The notes: a model not told the origin generated them from the letters alone. DNA of 64,000 bases from Bacteroidales bacterium (GCA_017561935.1 JAFZBE010000067.1:66752-130751); one strand, 5' to 3'; shown: positions 6,939-16,339, counted from the first letter of the stretch. Program-made: numbers and translations.

Positions 6939-9449
6939 TTACTTTTTTGATAGTATTTCCTTGATTCCCATTCCTACACATCCGAGGATGATGAGGTACA
7001 TCAGGATAACGAAGACCATCGACAGGGTGTTGCCCTTCTCGACAGATTCCGGACGGAACTCGAAGCGAATGTGATGTTGGCCAGCCTCGAGGTTGAGGGC
7101 ACGCAACAGATAGTTCACACGATAGTGGTCCACCTCCTTGCCATCGACAATGGCCTTCCAGCCATGAGGATAATAAACCTCGGAAAAGACAACAGTTCCT
7201 GGCTTCCTCGACGAAGCATCGTACTCGACAAATTCGGGCGTATATTTGGTGAGATGGACGTTGGCAGTGCTGTCTGGCTCATTGACCAACAAACCATCGG
7301 CAACCTGACCGGGGAGATCGGCAACGAAATCCTTGTCAACGACGGCGGTAGTATGCAAGTCGTACTGCATCAGGCCATCACACTCCTCATTGGCCGTCAG
7401 CACGACACGGAGCGTATCGACAAACCACGCATTGCCCATGGCTTCGGGATTGAACTGCACCTGTGGCTGGCCACCCTGCTGAGGCTGATAAATGATGTAT
7501 TTCGCGTTGAGCATATTGAGCACAGGCCAATGCATCTTGGAGAGATGCTGGTCAATGAGGTCCTGATAACGGCGAAGCTTGGCTGCAGAATAACCGCCGA
7601 TGGACTTCATACGATAGGACGTGCGTGCATCGTTGAAGGTGTTGGCAGCAAGGTTGAACACACGGAAGTTGGGATCCTTATCGTTGTCGAGAATCTGTTT
7701 CTCCCATGGCTGCATCTTGTAGCTCTGCTCAAACGTGTTGTTCTTCGAGAACATGTCATCGTTCATGTAGCGCTTATCGACAGGCCACATGTCGAGCAGG
7801 ATGAGGGCGCCAAGGATGAGGGCAAGGATGCCCGTGCCACGGAACTTGCGGCTCTTGACATAGAAATAAACCACAGCTGCAGCTACCAACACTAAGCCGA
7901 AGGAACGGAGCACATCACCCTTGAACATCGCGGCACGTTCGGCTACGATGCCATCGACCAGCCAGTCGGGGAGTTGCGAGAACATGCCTTCATCATTCGG
8001 TCCCACAAAGCCGGAAGTGGTGACGAAGGCTATCAAAAGCATTACGACGATGATGCCTGCCGATATGAGTACTTTGCGCGCCAAATCCTTGATCACGGCT
8101 GAAGCAGCATACTGTTCGGATGAATCGCCAGCTGCTTCAAGCGCAGCCTCCTTAGCTTCGGTGATGCGCTTGAGAGCGAGGAAACCGAGCAGCGGCATGG
8201 TGATTTCAGCAATGACAAGGATGGAGGAAACGGCACGGAACTTGTTGTACATCGGAACCGTTTCGAAGAAGAATCGCGTGAGCCCCATCCAATGATTACC
8301 CCAGGAAAGTGCGATGCTGAGCATAGTGACAGCCAAGAGGCACCACTTGTAGGGACCCTTGACAATCAAGATTCCAAGAACGAAGAGTAGACAAATAATG
8401 GCGCCCATATAGACGGGGCCAGCTGTGAACGGCTGGTCGCCCCAATAGAGTGGCACACTTTGGCAGAACTGCTCGGCAGTCTTGCGCGGCACCCCCTTCC
8501 CTACCATATCCTTATAGAGATCGGAATCCTTGCCCAACGAGTAGTTGGAAGAACCGCCCATATAGTCGGGAATCAGGAACGTCCACGACTCGCGGATGCC
8601 ATAGCTCCAAGCCGTGGCGTAATCGAGATCGAGGCCCTCGGTCTTGTTTTCCTTGTCGCTGGCCTTCTCGAGATCAGAGTGACCACCACGCATGGTCTCT
8701 TCGGCATATTCGAGATTGGAAAAAATGGCTGCCGTACCCGTGCCCAAACCGATGCCGAAGGCTGCAGCGAAAAGCAATGTCGAGAGACCGAAAGCCTTCC
8801 ATGCCTTGGAAGTGATGGCAAAGCACAGTTCGGCCACCCAGAACGCACCAAGGATGAAGCAGACATAATACGACATCTGAGGATGCGGATAGAAACCGAC
8901 AGCCGAACAAAGCAGGGTAAGAACGATGCCCGTCTTGCGATGACCATGGAAAATCAGATAAAAGCCAGCTACGACTGCCGACATGAGCGCCAATGTGGAT
9001 GTCTTGGAGTGATGGTTGGCCCCAATGATGATGAAGAAATAGCTGGAGAAAGCTATGGCCAAGGCTCCCGCGATGGAGAGCCACTTATCGACCTTCATCG
9101 AACGCAACAGAGCAAAGAAACAAAGGCAATAAATCAGTACGATAGCTATCACATTGCGATGTCCCCAAAGCAGGACATCCTTGACCGGCTTCAGCCAAAA
9201 GTCCTTCAGGTACCTGCCTCCACCAATCTGATAATTGGGCATACCCGAGAACATCGAACCGGTCCACCACGTGCGGTTTCCTGTATGCTCATAATACTCG
9301 ACAGCCTCATGGACCGCGGCACGTCCCTGCACACCATCGCTGGTGGCAATGATCTTACCATCGAGCACGGGTGACATATAGACACAAGCCACCACGGCAA
9401 AGATGAGAACGGCCAGAATTGATGGCCATAGTTTCTTGATTTTATCCAT
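6939..9449 (-). CDS. YfhO-family polytopic membrane protein (putative GT-C glycosyltransferase)
   Basis: 836 residues. The N terminus is a membrane anchor (LWPSILAVLIFAVVACVYMSP) followed by VLDGKIIATSDGVQGRAA, a first-loop acidic motif like that of GT-C enzymes. Many membrane helices follow to about residue 560, then a large soluble region and a last helix at about 810-830. YfhO relatives in Firmicutes are linked to glycosylation of cell-surface polymers using lipid-linked sugars. In this glycan operon a role in decorating the glycan on the periplasmic side is a reasonable inference; substrate unknown. It abuts the GT2 gene with no gap. Confidence 0.85.
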   Translation of the reverse strand: MDKIKKLWPSILAVLIFAVVACVYMSPVLDGKIIATSDGVQGRAAVHEAVEYYEHTGNRTWWTGSMFSGMPNYQIGGGRYLKDFWLKPVKDVLLWGHRNVIAIVLIYCLCFFALLRSMKVDKWLSIAGALAIAFSSYFFIIIGANHHSKTSTLALMSAVVAGFYLIFHGHRKTGIVLTLLCSAVGFYPHPQMSYYVCFILGAFWVAELCFAITSKAWKAFGLSTLLFAAAFGIGLGTGTAAIFSNLEYAEETMRGGHSDLEKASDKENKTEGLDLDYATAWSYGIRESWTFLIPDYMGGSSNYSLGKDSDLYKDMVGKGVPRKTAEQFCQSVPLYWGDQPFTAGPVYMGAIICLLFVLGILIVKGPYKWCLLAVTMLSIALSWGNHWMGLTRFFFETVPMYNKFRAVSSILVIAEITMPLLGFLALKRITEAKEAALEAAGDSSEQYAASAVIKDLARKVLISAGIIVVMLLIAFVTTSGFVGPNDEGMFSQLPDWLVDGIVAERAAMFKGDVLRSFGLVLVAAAVVYFYVKSRKFRGTGILALILGALILLDMWPVDKRYMNDDMFSKNNTFEQSYKMQPWEKQILDNDKDPNFRVFNLAANTFNDARTSYRMKSIGGYSAAKLRRYQDLIDQHLSKMHWPVLNMLNAKYIIYQPQQGGQPQVQFNPEAMGNAWFVDTLRVVLTANEECDGLMQYDLHTTAVVDKDFVADLPGQVADGLLVNEPDSTANVHLTKYTPEFVEYDASSRKPGTVVFSEVYYPHGWKAIVDGKEVDHYRVNYLLRALNLEAGQHHIRFEFRPESVEKGNTLSMVFVILMYLIILGCVGMGIKEILSKK

Positions 9450-10292
9450 TTATAGATTGTTTTTTATATAGTCCTTGATGCTTTGTGCCAAACCCTTCTT
9501 GAGCCAGATGATGCGCATCACGCCATCGAATTGTTCGAGATGGAGGTCGGCATAGCGGTCGTCCTGCTTCATCGCATCGAAAGCCTTCATTAACTTGTTG
9601 AGAGCCGAAAGACGGGATTTATAGCGAAGCATATCTCGTCCAGTGCTCAACGATTTCTCCCGAACGCAATAGACATAAAGCGGCTCATCAACGCAGGCGA
9701 TACGCTGGGCCAAAAGAAGACATCGCGTAAGAAAATTTGTGTCTTCACTATTCCTTTCGTCTGGGAATCGCAGTTCGTTATCATTGAGGAATTGACGACG
9801 AAAAAGGAAACATACCGAGAAGGTGACGAAGTGAAGCAGGAAATGACGTTTCATCTTGGAAGAGAATGCGCCAGCTTCGATGACAGGATTGCGAAATACG
9901 CGACCATCATTCGTCCCTCCACGATACTTAAGCTGACAGAAGGCGAGGTCAGTCTGCGAAGTATCGGCAGCCAGGAGGAGCTTTTCGAGAAAAGTGGGTT
10001 CCCACACGTCGTCACTGTCGATGAATACAACGTATTCTCCCTTTGCTGCCTCAAGGCCTACGTTGCGTGCAACACCAGGGCCACTGTTCTTGGAAGTTTC
10101 AAGGAAACTGAACTTCTCTATCGCTCCCTGCTGTTCGACAAAGGCACGTGCCTGATCCATACTCTCATCCCCACCGTGGTCATCTACCAATAGTACCTCA
10201 AAGTCCTGGCAAGTCTGTGCCAGAAGGCTTTGTAGGCATCCCGTAATATAGGGAGCACAACGATAGATGGGAGAAATTATACTGACCTTCAT
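9450..10292 (-). CDS. Glycosyltransferase family 2 (GT-A)
   Basis: 280 residues starting MKVSIISPIYRCAPYI. GT2 hallmarks are VDDHG (36-40), the donor-site region ARNVGLEAAKGEYVVF and the metal-binding DSDD (92-95). It most likely transfers a sugar from a nucleotide donor to a lipid-linked acceptor at the inner membrane. There are no membrane helices. The C-terminal third is basic and variable, as usual for acceptor recognition. Donor and linkage cannot be determined from sequence. Confidence 0.92.
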   Translation of the reverse strand: MKVSIISPIYRCAPYITGCLQSLLAQTCQDFEVLLVDDHGGDESMDQARAFVEQQGAIEKFSFLETSKNSGPGVARNVGLEAAKGEYVVFIDSDDVWEPTFLEKLLLAADTSQTDLAFCQLKYRGGTNDGRVFRNPVIEAGAFSSKMKRHFLLHFVTFSVCFLFRRQFLNDNELRFPDERNSEDTNFLTRCLLLAQRIACVDEPLYVYCVREKSLSTGRDMLRYKSRLSALNKLMKAFDAMKQDDRYADLHLEQFDGVMRIIWLKKGLAQSIKDYIKNNL

Positions 10293-10295
10293 CTT

Positions 10296-11084
10296 TCATT
10301 TGCCAAATTTACGTCGAATCTTATTAGGCCAGCCTGCTATGCGCTGAGGCACCTTGATGGTCCAACGGCACATTTCATCGGCCTTGAAACCAATACGCTG
10401 CACGATAGAAAACGATGGGCGGTGGAGTCCACGCAGGGCATACGCCTCATCGATAACAGCATCGATGCGCTGACGATGGTTGACATCCTTCCAGTCGTTG
10501 CCTTCGAAGAGGTGGGTCAAAAGACCCGGATTGTATTGACGTGCAAACCACGTGTGAAAACAAAAGCCAAGGCGGGTTGTGATGCCATCGGTGTGGCGTT
10601 CGTTGTCGAGATACAATGTCTTGCCAGGGAAGGTGCGAACCATCCAGTGGAAGAAGTTGTAGTAAGGCTCGATGCCCTTGTAACTGTCTTGCTTGAGTTC
10701 GGGGATGAGACGATAGGCGTTCCATGCCCTACGAATATCATGCAGGTTGAAGACATTAAAAAATGGATTGGTCACCGTAGGATCGCCCTTACGTGGCACA
10801 CCCTTGCCTGCATCCGAACAACCGATATTGACCCAACCCTCGGCCTGCGCCTTTTTGGCCAACTCCAACACGGCATCAAGATCGGTGATGAAGCAATCCT
10901 CATCGACATTGATGGCTATGTCGCAGGTCTCGTCCTCCAGCATCGTGAAGAAGTAACCATCGGCAGTCTGGTCGGTGAGGCGGACGCAAGGATATCCCGC
11001 CTGCTCATACAGTCCACGGCTGAGCAGGTAGAGTTCCTTGTTGAAGCTGCGACAATAGAACTTGATGCGGGGTGATCTATTCAT
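10296..11084 (-). CDS. Uncharacterised protein, possible GT-A-like transferase
   Basis: 262 residues that I cannot place in a named family. A DED triad in the context AINVDEDCFITDLD (about 57-70) resembles the metal-binding DxD of GT-A glycosyltransferases, and an early stretch (YEQAGYPCVRLTDQ) fits the start of a nucleotide-binding fold. No signal peptide or membrane helix is seen; the C-terminal 40 residues are basic. Position, 3 nt before a GT2 gene and overlapping a CgeB-like gene by 4 nt, supports a role in glycan assembly. An alternative is a modifying enzyme acting on the same glycan. Confidence 0.65.
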   Translation of the reverse strand: MNRSPRIKFYCRSFNKELYLLSRGLYEQAGYPCVRLTDQTADGYFFTMLEDETCDIAINVDEDCFITDLDAVLELAKKAQAEGWVNIGCSDAGKGVPRKGDPTVTNPFFNVFNLHDIRRAWNAYRLIPELKQDSYKGIEPYYNFFHWMVRTFPGKTLYLDNERHTDGITTRLGFCFHTWFARQYNPGLLTHLFEGNDWKDVNHRQRIDAVIDEAYALRGLHRPSFSIVQRIGFKADEMCRWTIKVPQRIAGWPNKIRRKFGK

Positions 11085-12151
11085 AAGACGGTCTTCAATA
11101 CTTGCTCGATACGTTTCTCAAATGTATGCCCGTTCATGACTATCTCGCGGGCGGCCTCGGCCTGGGCACTCATGTCATGGCCCAGGGCATAGTCAATTCT
11201 CGCAAAGAGTTCATCATAGCGATGCTCTGGAGCGATCTTCTCATTGTAATGATAAAGCCCTACCTCACCATCCGGGAAGAGCTGCTCGACGTACGGATTA
11301 GCGTCGCAAATCTGATAGGCACCAGTTGCCGCAATCTCATAGACCTTCGGATTGGCACCATCCTTCTGCTGCTCGATGTGGATATTGAGCACGATACGCG
11401 CCTGGTTGTAATCGGCATTGAGCTGGTCTCCACTGGCATTCCGATTCATATATATATCCTTGCGTTCACGGACGAGACACTTCAGTGGATTCTTATACCA
11501 CGGCTTGTATTCCCCCCAAACCTTCAACTTGAGATTCGGATAGTGTGAAACGACAGCTTGTATGATATCATGACGCTTTGCTGAATGGAAGATGTCTCCA
11601 GCGAAAACCAGATCACAGGTTTTCGTTACATCAACCTTGTGGTAGATGACAGGATCGACAGCTTGCGGAAGGAAATACGCCTTGACGCCATATCGAGCGG
11701 AAATCACTGGTATATCCGTCTGCTCGTAGCAAAAAACGGCATCAACGGCAGAGATATTCTCTTCGGTGAAAGGAATGTGGTTGAAGCTATCGAAAAGCCA
11801 AAGTGTCACACGGGCAGGCTTATCGATAGGTTGCGGATCATCTTCCAGTTTCCCACGCCAATGAAGGAGGGCATCGGGCAACAGCATGTCCCCATTCATG
11901 ACAAATACGAAATCAGGCAAAAACTCTTCGAAAGCCAATTCTGCTTCCAGATGAAACAAGGCACGAGCTTGCTCCTTCAGCCGCAGCTTGTCACCGCCGA
12001 ACTTGTACTTCAGTTTGTTGGCTGTATTGTAGGGATGTATTGGGATGTCGTAGGCCAGCACACGTGTCTCATACCCTTTAGCACGAAAAGCCCTTTCAAC
12101 GCTTTGGTTGAAATAATGGAAATTGGGACCTATTATCAATGCCTTGGGCAT
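11081..12151 (-). CDS. CgeB-like glycosyltransferase (GT-B)
   Basis: 356 residues. The N-terminal half (MPKALIIGPNFHYFNQSVERAF, then DFVFVMNGDMLLPDAL and VTLWLFDSFNHI) and the C-terminal half (DLVFAGDIFHSAKRHDII, NPKVYEIAATGAYQICDANPY) match CgeB/DUF3880-type glycosyltransferases, where the KVYEIAATGA region binds the donor phosphates. It probably extends the surface glycan. It is separated by 20 nt from the CDP-glycerol-type transferase upstream and overlaps the next gene by 4 nt. Confidence 0.82.
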   Translation of the reverse strand: MPKALIIGPNFHYFNQSVERAFRAKGYETRVLAYDIPIHPYNTANKLKYKFGGDKLRLKEQARALFHLEAELAFEEFLPDFVFVMNGDMLLPDALLHWRGKLEDDPQPIDKPARVTLWLFDSFNHIPFTEENISAVDAVFCYEQTDIPVISARYGVKAYFLPQAVDPVIYHKVDVTKTCDLVFAGDIFHSAKRHDIIQAVVSHYPNLKLKVWGEYKPWYKNPLKCLVRERKDIYMNRNASGDQLNADYNQARIVLNIHIEQQKDGANPKVYEIAATGAYQICDANPYVEQLFPDGEVGLYHYNEKIAPEHRYDELFARIDYALGHDMSAQAEAAREIVMNGHTFEKRIEQVLKTVL

Positions 12152-12171
12152 GGGAGTTTATTCGGCAACTA

Positions 12172-13395
12172 TTATGTATTTAAAATCTGTTGGCGTACCT
12201 TCTCAACGACACGCTGACAAGCGTTGTTATCGACATGGGTGTTCATAAGCCGGATGGTCTGCTCGCTCGGCACAAAATAATCGTCATTCTTGAGCGCCTC
12301 GGCGAATTCTCGCCATGAAAAGACTCGCTTGCCGTCCATCAGCTTGTAGTCGAAATAGAACGGACGACTAAAGGCAACGTATTCCTCCATATCGAACGGA
12401 AACAGGATGACAGGTTTCCGACAAAGCAGGAAGTCGAAATAGACGCTCGAATAGTCAGTCATCAGAATATCGACATCCTTGATGAAAGTATAGATGTCAT
12501 CGTAGTCATCGTCGGTGACCGTGATGATGCGACTTGCGTTCTTTAGTCCCTTGTTGCTGCTGTCGAAGAAGTGTCCCTTGTACAACAGTACGATATTCTT
12601 GGCTTCGAGAACCTCTTCCATCACTGCAAGATCGAACCCTACCTGCTGGAAAGGATCGAATACATGGCCCTCATGTGTCGTCTTGTCGCGATGGGTGGGC
12701 ATGTAGAGAAGAAGTTTCGCACGATCTGTTCCTCCTGCAGCTGTTCTACGGTCAAACCTTCTGTGCAGTTCGGGGATAATATCCTCCGTGACATCCGTCA
12801 TGAAGAGATGATCATTGCGGGGATAGCCCACTTCCCATACCTCGTTTTCGGACAAGCCGAAAGCCGACTGCAGAAACGGGGTAAAAAACGGTGAGGCCGA
12901 TAGAGTTTCCCCGGAAAGGAACTCCCAGGGGAGGATCACTTTACGAAATGATGTCTTGAACCGCTTCCATAAGGTGTTACGGCGCATGAAAGCCATCGAA
13001 TCGCGACCTATCTTCTTGAGTGGCATCCCGTGCCATAGCCATACCAAATGACAGCCATGCATCAGCCGCGGGTCACTGTCATCAGGGCCTTTGGTCAGAA
13101 AGAAATAGCCAGCTTTGAGCTGCACAGCCTTCCCTTCTTCGGTCGTGCACAATTCAACAGGCAAGCCTTTGGCCTTCAACTGCTCATAAACCTTTTGGCT
13201 CTTGGTCATCCACACCGCACGGATATCGGGACAGTTCGCGAGTGTGTATTCAAACAGGGCACGCGAATTGTCGCTGTAGCGCAATCCATCCCAGGCCCCG
13301 AAGGTCCAAAGACGCTTATCCCTTGCCTCAGCCCTCTGAGCATACCATTGCGGCAACTGCTTAATTCCCTCTATCGCTTCACGCACTATACCCAT
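12172..13395 (-). CDS. CDP-glycerol glycerophosphotransferase-family protein
   Basis: 407 residues of the TagB/TagF superfamily. Motifs include LVWLWHGMPLKKIG (the catalytic-region HG), LLYMPTHRD (the PT-R motif), and ILMTDYSSVYFDFLLCRKPVILFPFD (the DYSS motif and following donor-binding segment). In Gram-positive bacteria this family polymerises or primes glycerol- or ribitol-phosphate; in Gram-negative clusters it adds phosphoalditol or phospho-sugar units to capsule or LPS. No CDP-glycerol or CDP-ribitol cytidylyltransferase is present in the window, so the donor is unknown. It lies 3 nt downstream of an SDR gene. Confidence 0.88.
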   Translation of the reverse strand: MGIVREAIEGIKQLPQWYAQRAEARDKRLWTFGAWDGLRYSDNSRALFEYTLANCPDIRAVWMTKSQKVYEQLKAKGLPVELCTTEEGKAVQLKAGYFFLTKGPDDSDPRLMHGCHLVWLWHGMPLKKIGRDSMAFMRRNTLWKRFKTSFRKVILPWEFLSGETLSASPFFTPFLQSAFGLSENEVWEVGYPRNDHLFMTDVTEDIIPELHRRFDRRTAAGGTDRAKLLLYMPTHRDKTTHEGHVFDPFQQVGFDLAVMEEVLEAKNIVLLYKGHFFDSSNKGLKNASRIITVTDDDYDDIYTFIKDVDILMTDYSSVYFDFLLCRKPVILFPFDMEEYVAFSRPFYFDYKLMDGKRVFSWREFAEALKNDDYFVPSEQTIRLMNTHVDNNACQRVVEKVRQQILNT

Positions 13396-13398
13396 TGG

Positions 13399-14139
13399 CT
13401 ATCTCTTGACGTGCTGTCGTCCGTTCTTCTTGTACCAATAGGAGTCGATGCCGTACTTATGTGGATTGTCCTGATAACGTTGCAGCACGCCCTTGAACAC
13501 CTCGTCGTACTGAGGGATGAAAAGCTGCTGACGTGCTATGGAACGCTCCACGATCTCACATGCCAATGCGGTGGTCTGTGCCGGGTCAGACTGCCCCCCA
13601 TTGAACGATGTGCCCTTAAGTGAACCTGGCGAAACCTCCATGATGCGATTCTCGGAACCCTGTACCTCGAGTTCGACGTTAGCAGCTTCGATGAACATAC
13701 GCACAGCAGCCTTTGTGGCACTGTAATAGGCGAAAAGTGGAGACGAAAGATGGGCGGCGATGCTTACCATCACGGCACAATGGAACGGCTTTGCCTCCAG
13801 CATCCGAGGATAGAAATGACGCAGGATACGGATTGGCCCTTCAGCATTGACGGCAAAGATGGAACGGATATACTTGTCGTCAAAATCCTCTACCATGCCA
13901 AGGTGACCATAACCTGCAGTGATATAGAGCGCATCGACAGCATCATACTTGTCCAATACACCATAGTCCTCGCTGGTCACATCAAAAATGTCGGCAACAA
14001 TCTTATCATGCTTGTATTGTTCATCAAAAGGCTTCTTATCGAGCACATATACACGCTCGACCTCTTCCTGCTGTGTCAGGAAAAGAGAAAGGGACAGGCC
14101 TATGCCAGAAGCCCCGCCTACGATCAGTACTTGCTTCAT
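13399..14139 (-). CDS. Short-chain dehydrogenase/reductase
   Basis: 246 residues from MKQVLIVGGASGIG. The NAD(P)-binding glycine motif (GGASGIG, 8-14), ITAGYG near residue 75 and the catalytic Y139-x3-K143 (YSATK) are intact. An upstream in-frame ATG would add 28 residues without fold homology, so the start at 14139 is preferred. Its place directly before a CDP-glycerol-type transferase suggests it makes or modifies an alditol or keto-sugar precursor, by loose analogy to the reductase step of CDP-ribitol synthesis. Substrate not determinable. Confidence 0.85.
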   Translation of the reverse strand: MKQVLIVGGASGIGLSLSLFLTQQEEVERVYVLDKKPFDEQYKHDKIVADIFDVTSEDYGVLDKYDAVDALYITAGYGHLGMVEDFDDKYIRSIFAVNAEGPIRILRHFYPRMLEAKPFHCAVMVSIAAHLSSPLFAYYSATKAAVRMFIEAANVELEVQGSENRIMEVSPGSLKGTSFNGGQSDPAQTTALACEIVERSIARQQLFIPQYDEVFKGVLQRYQDNPHKYGIDSYWYKKNGRQHVKR

Positions 14140-14186
14140 ATCTTTACAATCTAGATTAAGCTGTTGATCAATCTCTTTGGTAAATC

Positions 14187-14564
14187 TTAATAATGATGGA
14201 ACATCAGTTCGGTCATCTGCCACTTCTCATCGCTCTTGGCATTGGGATCGCAACCCTGAAAGGCAGCCACGAAAGCCTCCCATTCTGCCTGACGGGGCAA
14301 CGTGGCAAGCTTCGCCATGGCTTCGTCCCATTGGAAATCTGCAACAGTTTCGACAATCATGACAAGGTGATTATCCTTACGGTAGATCTCCATTTCGAGG
14401 ATGCCAACCTGCTTCTGTCCCTCCTGTATTTCAGGCCAGAAGACCTCCTGCGAATGACAATGACAATACTTGCGTATAAGTTCAGGATCGTTGGAGATAT
14501 CGAGAATCTGAACGTAGCGCTTGGTAGGCTGATTGAATTTCTTAACGGGTGTTCCTTGATTCAT
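14187..14564 (-). CDS. L-rhamnose mutarotase-like protein (DUF718 family)
   Basis: 125 residues from MNQGTPVKKFNQPTKRYVQ. The small alpha/beta dimer fold of RhaU-type mutarotases is suggested by YVQILDISNDPELIRKYCHCH, the VGILEMEIYRKDNHLVMIVET strand pair and the closing WQMTELMFHH. Such enzymes interconvert anomers of L-rhamnose or L-fucose. Its place in an anabolic glycan operon that also makes dTDP-L-rhamnose is unusual, since mutarotases usually accompany sugar catabolism. The longer in-frame start would run into kdsD and is rejected. Confidence 0.75.
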   Translation of the reverse strand: MNQGTPVKKFNQPTKRYVQILDISNDPELIRKYCHCHSQEVFWPEIQEGQKQVGILEMEIYRKDNHLVMIVETVADFQWDEAMAKLATLPRQAEWEAFVAAFQGCDPNAKSDEKWQMTELMFHHY

Positions 14565-14586
14565 AACAAAACAATTTTTATGAAAA

Positions 14587-15543
14587 TCAAACACAAGCGA
14601 AATAGTCGATGATGCCACAGAATCGATCGTCCTTATCGAGTACGATAAGAGCATGGATCGAATTGCTGAGCATCAGGTCGGCAGCTTGCGACAACTTGGC
14701 ATCCAGATGAATCCGCTTGGGGTTGCGTGTCATCACATCCTCGACCTTTAGGCTGAAGAATGCCTCCCGATGGCGCTGCATGGCACGACGCACATCTCCG
14801 TCAGTGATGATACCCACAACATCCTTGTCCGCATTCAAAGCCACGACGAGGCCCTTGCGTCCCTGGCTTATTTTGGTGATAACGTCCGAAAGCATATCTT
14901 CAGGGCTAACGGTCCAGATGTCGAGCGCATCGGTAGCCATGAAGTCACGCACCTTCGACAACAGACGCTTGCCAAGGCTACCACCAGGATGGAAACGGGC
15001 GAAGTCGGCATCTTCGAAATGACGAACCTTGACCAGGGCACATGCCAAGGCATCGCCCATGGCCAAAGTTGCTGTGGTAGAGGATGTCGGTGCCAGATTA
15101 AGCGGGTCGGCTTCGTGACTGACAGCGATATTCAGATGCACCGTGCTGTAACGAGCCAACAGGGAATCGGGATTGCCCGAGATACCGATAATGGGAATCT
15201 TACGCTCCAGAATCAAAGGGATGAAACGGAGCAGTTCGTCGGTATTGCCCGAATAGGAAATAGCCATCACGACGTCGCCTGGTGCTATCATACCGAGATC
15301 TCCATGATAGGCATCGAGCGGATTCAGATAAAAAGAGGGCGTACCCGTAGAGGCCAGGGTTGCAGCAATCTTTGAACCGATATGACCCGACTTGCCCACA
15401 CCAGTCACAATGACCTTGCCACGGCAGTTCAGCAACAAGTCGATAGACTTCTCGAACTCTGCTCCCATCCGTGGAATCAGATCAAGAATCGCCTGTGCCT
15501 CATCTGTCAAACAACGTATGCCTGTATCTATTATCTCACTCAT
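14587..15543 (-). CDS. kdsD: D-arabinose 5-phosphate isomerase (KpsF/KdsD)
   Basis: 318 residues: an N-terminal SIS domain (VIVTGVGKSGHIGSK, TPSFYLNPLDAYHGDLGMI, SYSGNTDELL) followed by two CBS domains (about 205-318, with VVGIITDGDVRRAM and VEDVMTRNPKRIH). It converts ribulose 5-phosphate to arabinose 5-phosphate for Kdo synthesis. It lies 43 nt downstream of kdsA, so the first two dedicated Kdo steps are co-transcribed. The length and the CBS pair are standard for KdsD/KpsF. Confidence 0.94.
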   Translation of the reverse strand: MSEIIDTGIRCLTDEAQAILDLIPRMGAEFEKSIDLLLNCRGKVIVTGVGKSGHIGSKIAATLASTGTPSFYLNPLDAYHGDLGMIAPGDVVMAISYSGNTDELLRFIPLILERKIPIIGISGNPDSLLARYSTVHLNIAVSHEADPLNLAPTSSTTATLAMGDALACALVKVRHFEDADFARFHPGGSLGKRLLSKVRDFMATDALDIWTVSPEDMLSDVITKISQGRKGLVVALNADKDVVGIITDGDVRRAMQRHREAFFSLKVEDVMTRNPKRIHLDAKLSQAADLMLSNSIHALIVLDKDDRFCGIIDYFACV

Positions 15544-15586
15544 TGACTATGGAAGAAAAAATGATTATCGATGCTCCTCAGAAGGT

Positions 15587-16339
15587 TTACAGCAATGAAA
15601 CAACAACTTGCTCAAGATCCTTCAAAAAGAGCATGTTCGGTCCATCACTCAATGCACGTTCCGGATCGGGATGCGTTTCGAAGAAATAACCCGTGGCCCC
15701 GAAAGCCTTTGCAGCCAAAGCCATGGCAGGTACGAACTCACGATTGCCTCCAGTCTTGCCTCCAGCTGCTCCAGGACGCTGCACCGAATGTGTGCAGTCC
15801 ATGATGACACGTGGCACAATCCTGAGCATATCGGGGATGTTGCGGAAGTCAACCACCAGATTGTTATATCCGAAGCTATTACCGCGCTCGGTGAGCCATA
15901 CATCCTTACCACCCGACTCAAGAACCTTTTGCACAGGATACTGCATATCAGCGCCCGACAGGAACTGTGCCTTCTTGATGTTGACACTCTTCCCCGTTCT
16001 GGCAGCAGCGACAAGAAGGTCGGTCTGACGACAGAGGAAAGCAGGAATCTGGAGCACATCTACCACCTCGGCTACTGGTGCAGCCTGATAAGCTTCGTGG
16101 ATATCGGTCAATAACCTTAGTCCATACTTGGCTTTGATGTCGGATAGCATCTGCAACCCCTTCTCCATCCCTGGTCCGCGATATGACGTAATTGAGGTAC
16201 GGTTGGCCTTGTCGAACGATGCCTTGAAGATGATATCAAGGCCATACTTCTCATTGAGGCGCACCAACTCCCTGGCTACAGTCTCAAGACATTCCTGCGA
16301 CTCGATTACACATGGACCTGCTATGAATAATGGCTTCAT
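15587..16339 (-). CDS. kdsA: 3-deoxy-8-phosphooctulonate (Kdo 8-P) synthase
   Basis: 250 residues, slightly short for the family (about 260-285). It condenses PEP with arabinose 5-phosphate. Motifs are FIAGPCVIES, FKASFDKANRTS, the NIKKAQFLSG strand, LTERGNSFGYNN and DCTHSVQRPG. Cys10 in AGPCVIES occupies the position that is Cys in metal-dependent and Asn in metal-independent Kdo8P synthases, so this is predicted to be the metal-dependent class. It overlaps the flippase gene by 4 nt. Confidence 0.95.
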   Translation of the reverse strand: MKPLFIAGPCVIESQECLETVARELVRLNEKYGLDIIFKASFDKANRTSITSYRGPGMEKGLQMLSDIKAKYGLRLLTDIHEAYQAAPVAEVVDVLQIPAFLCRQTDLLVAAARTGKSVNIKKAQFLSGADMQYPVQKVLESGGKDVWLTERGNSFGYNNLVVDFRNIPDMLRIVPRVIMDCTHSVQRPGAAGGKTGGNREFVPAMALAAKAFGATGYFFETHPDPERALSDGPNMLFLKDLEQVVVSLL

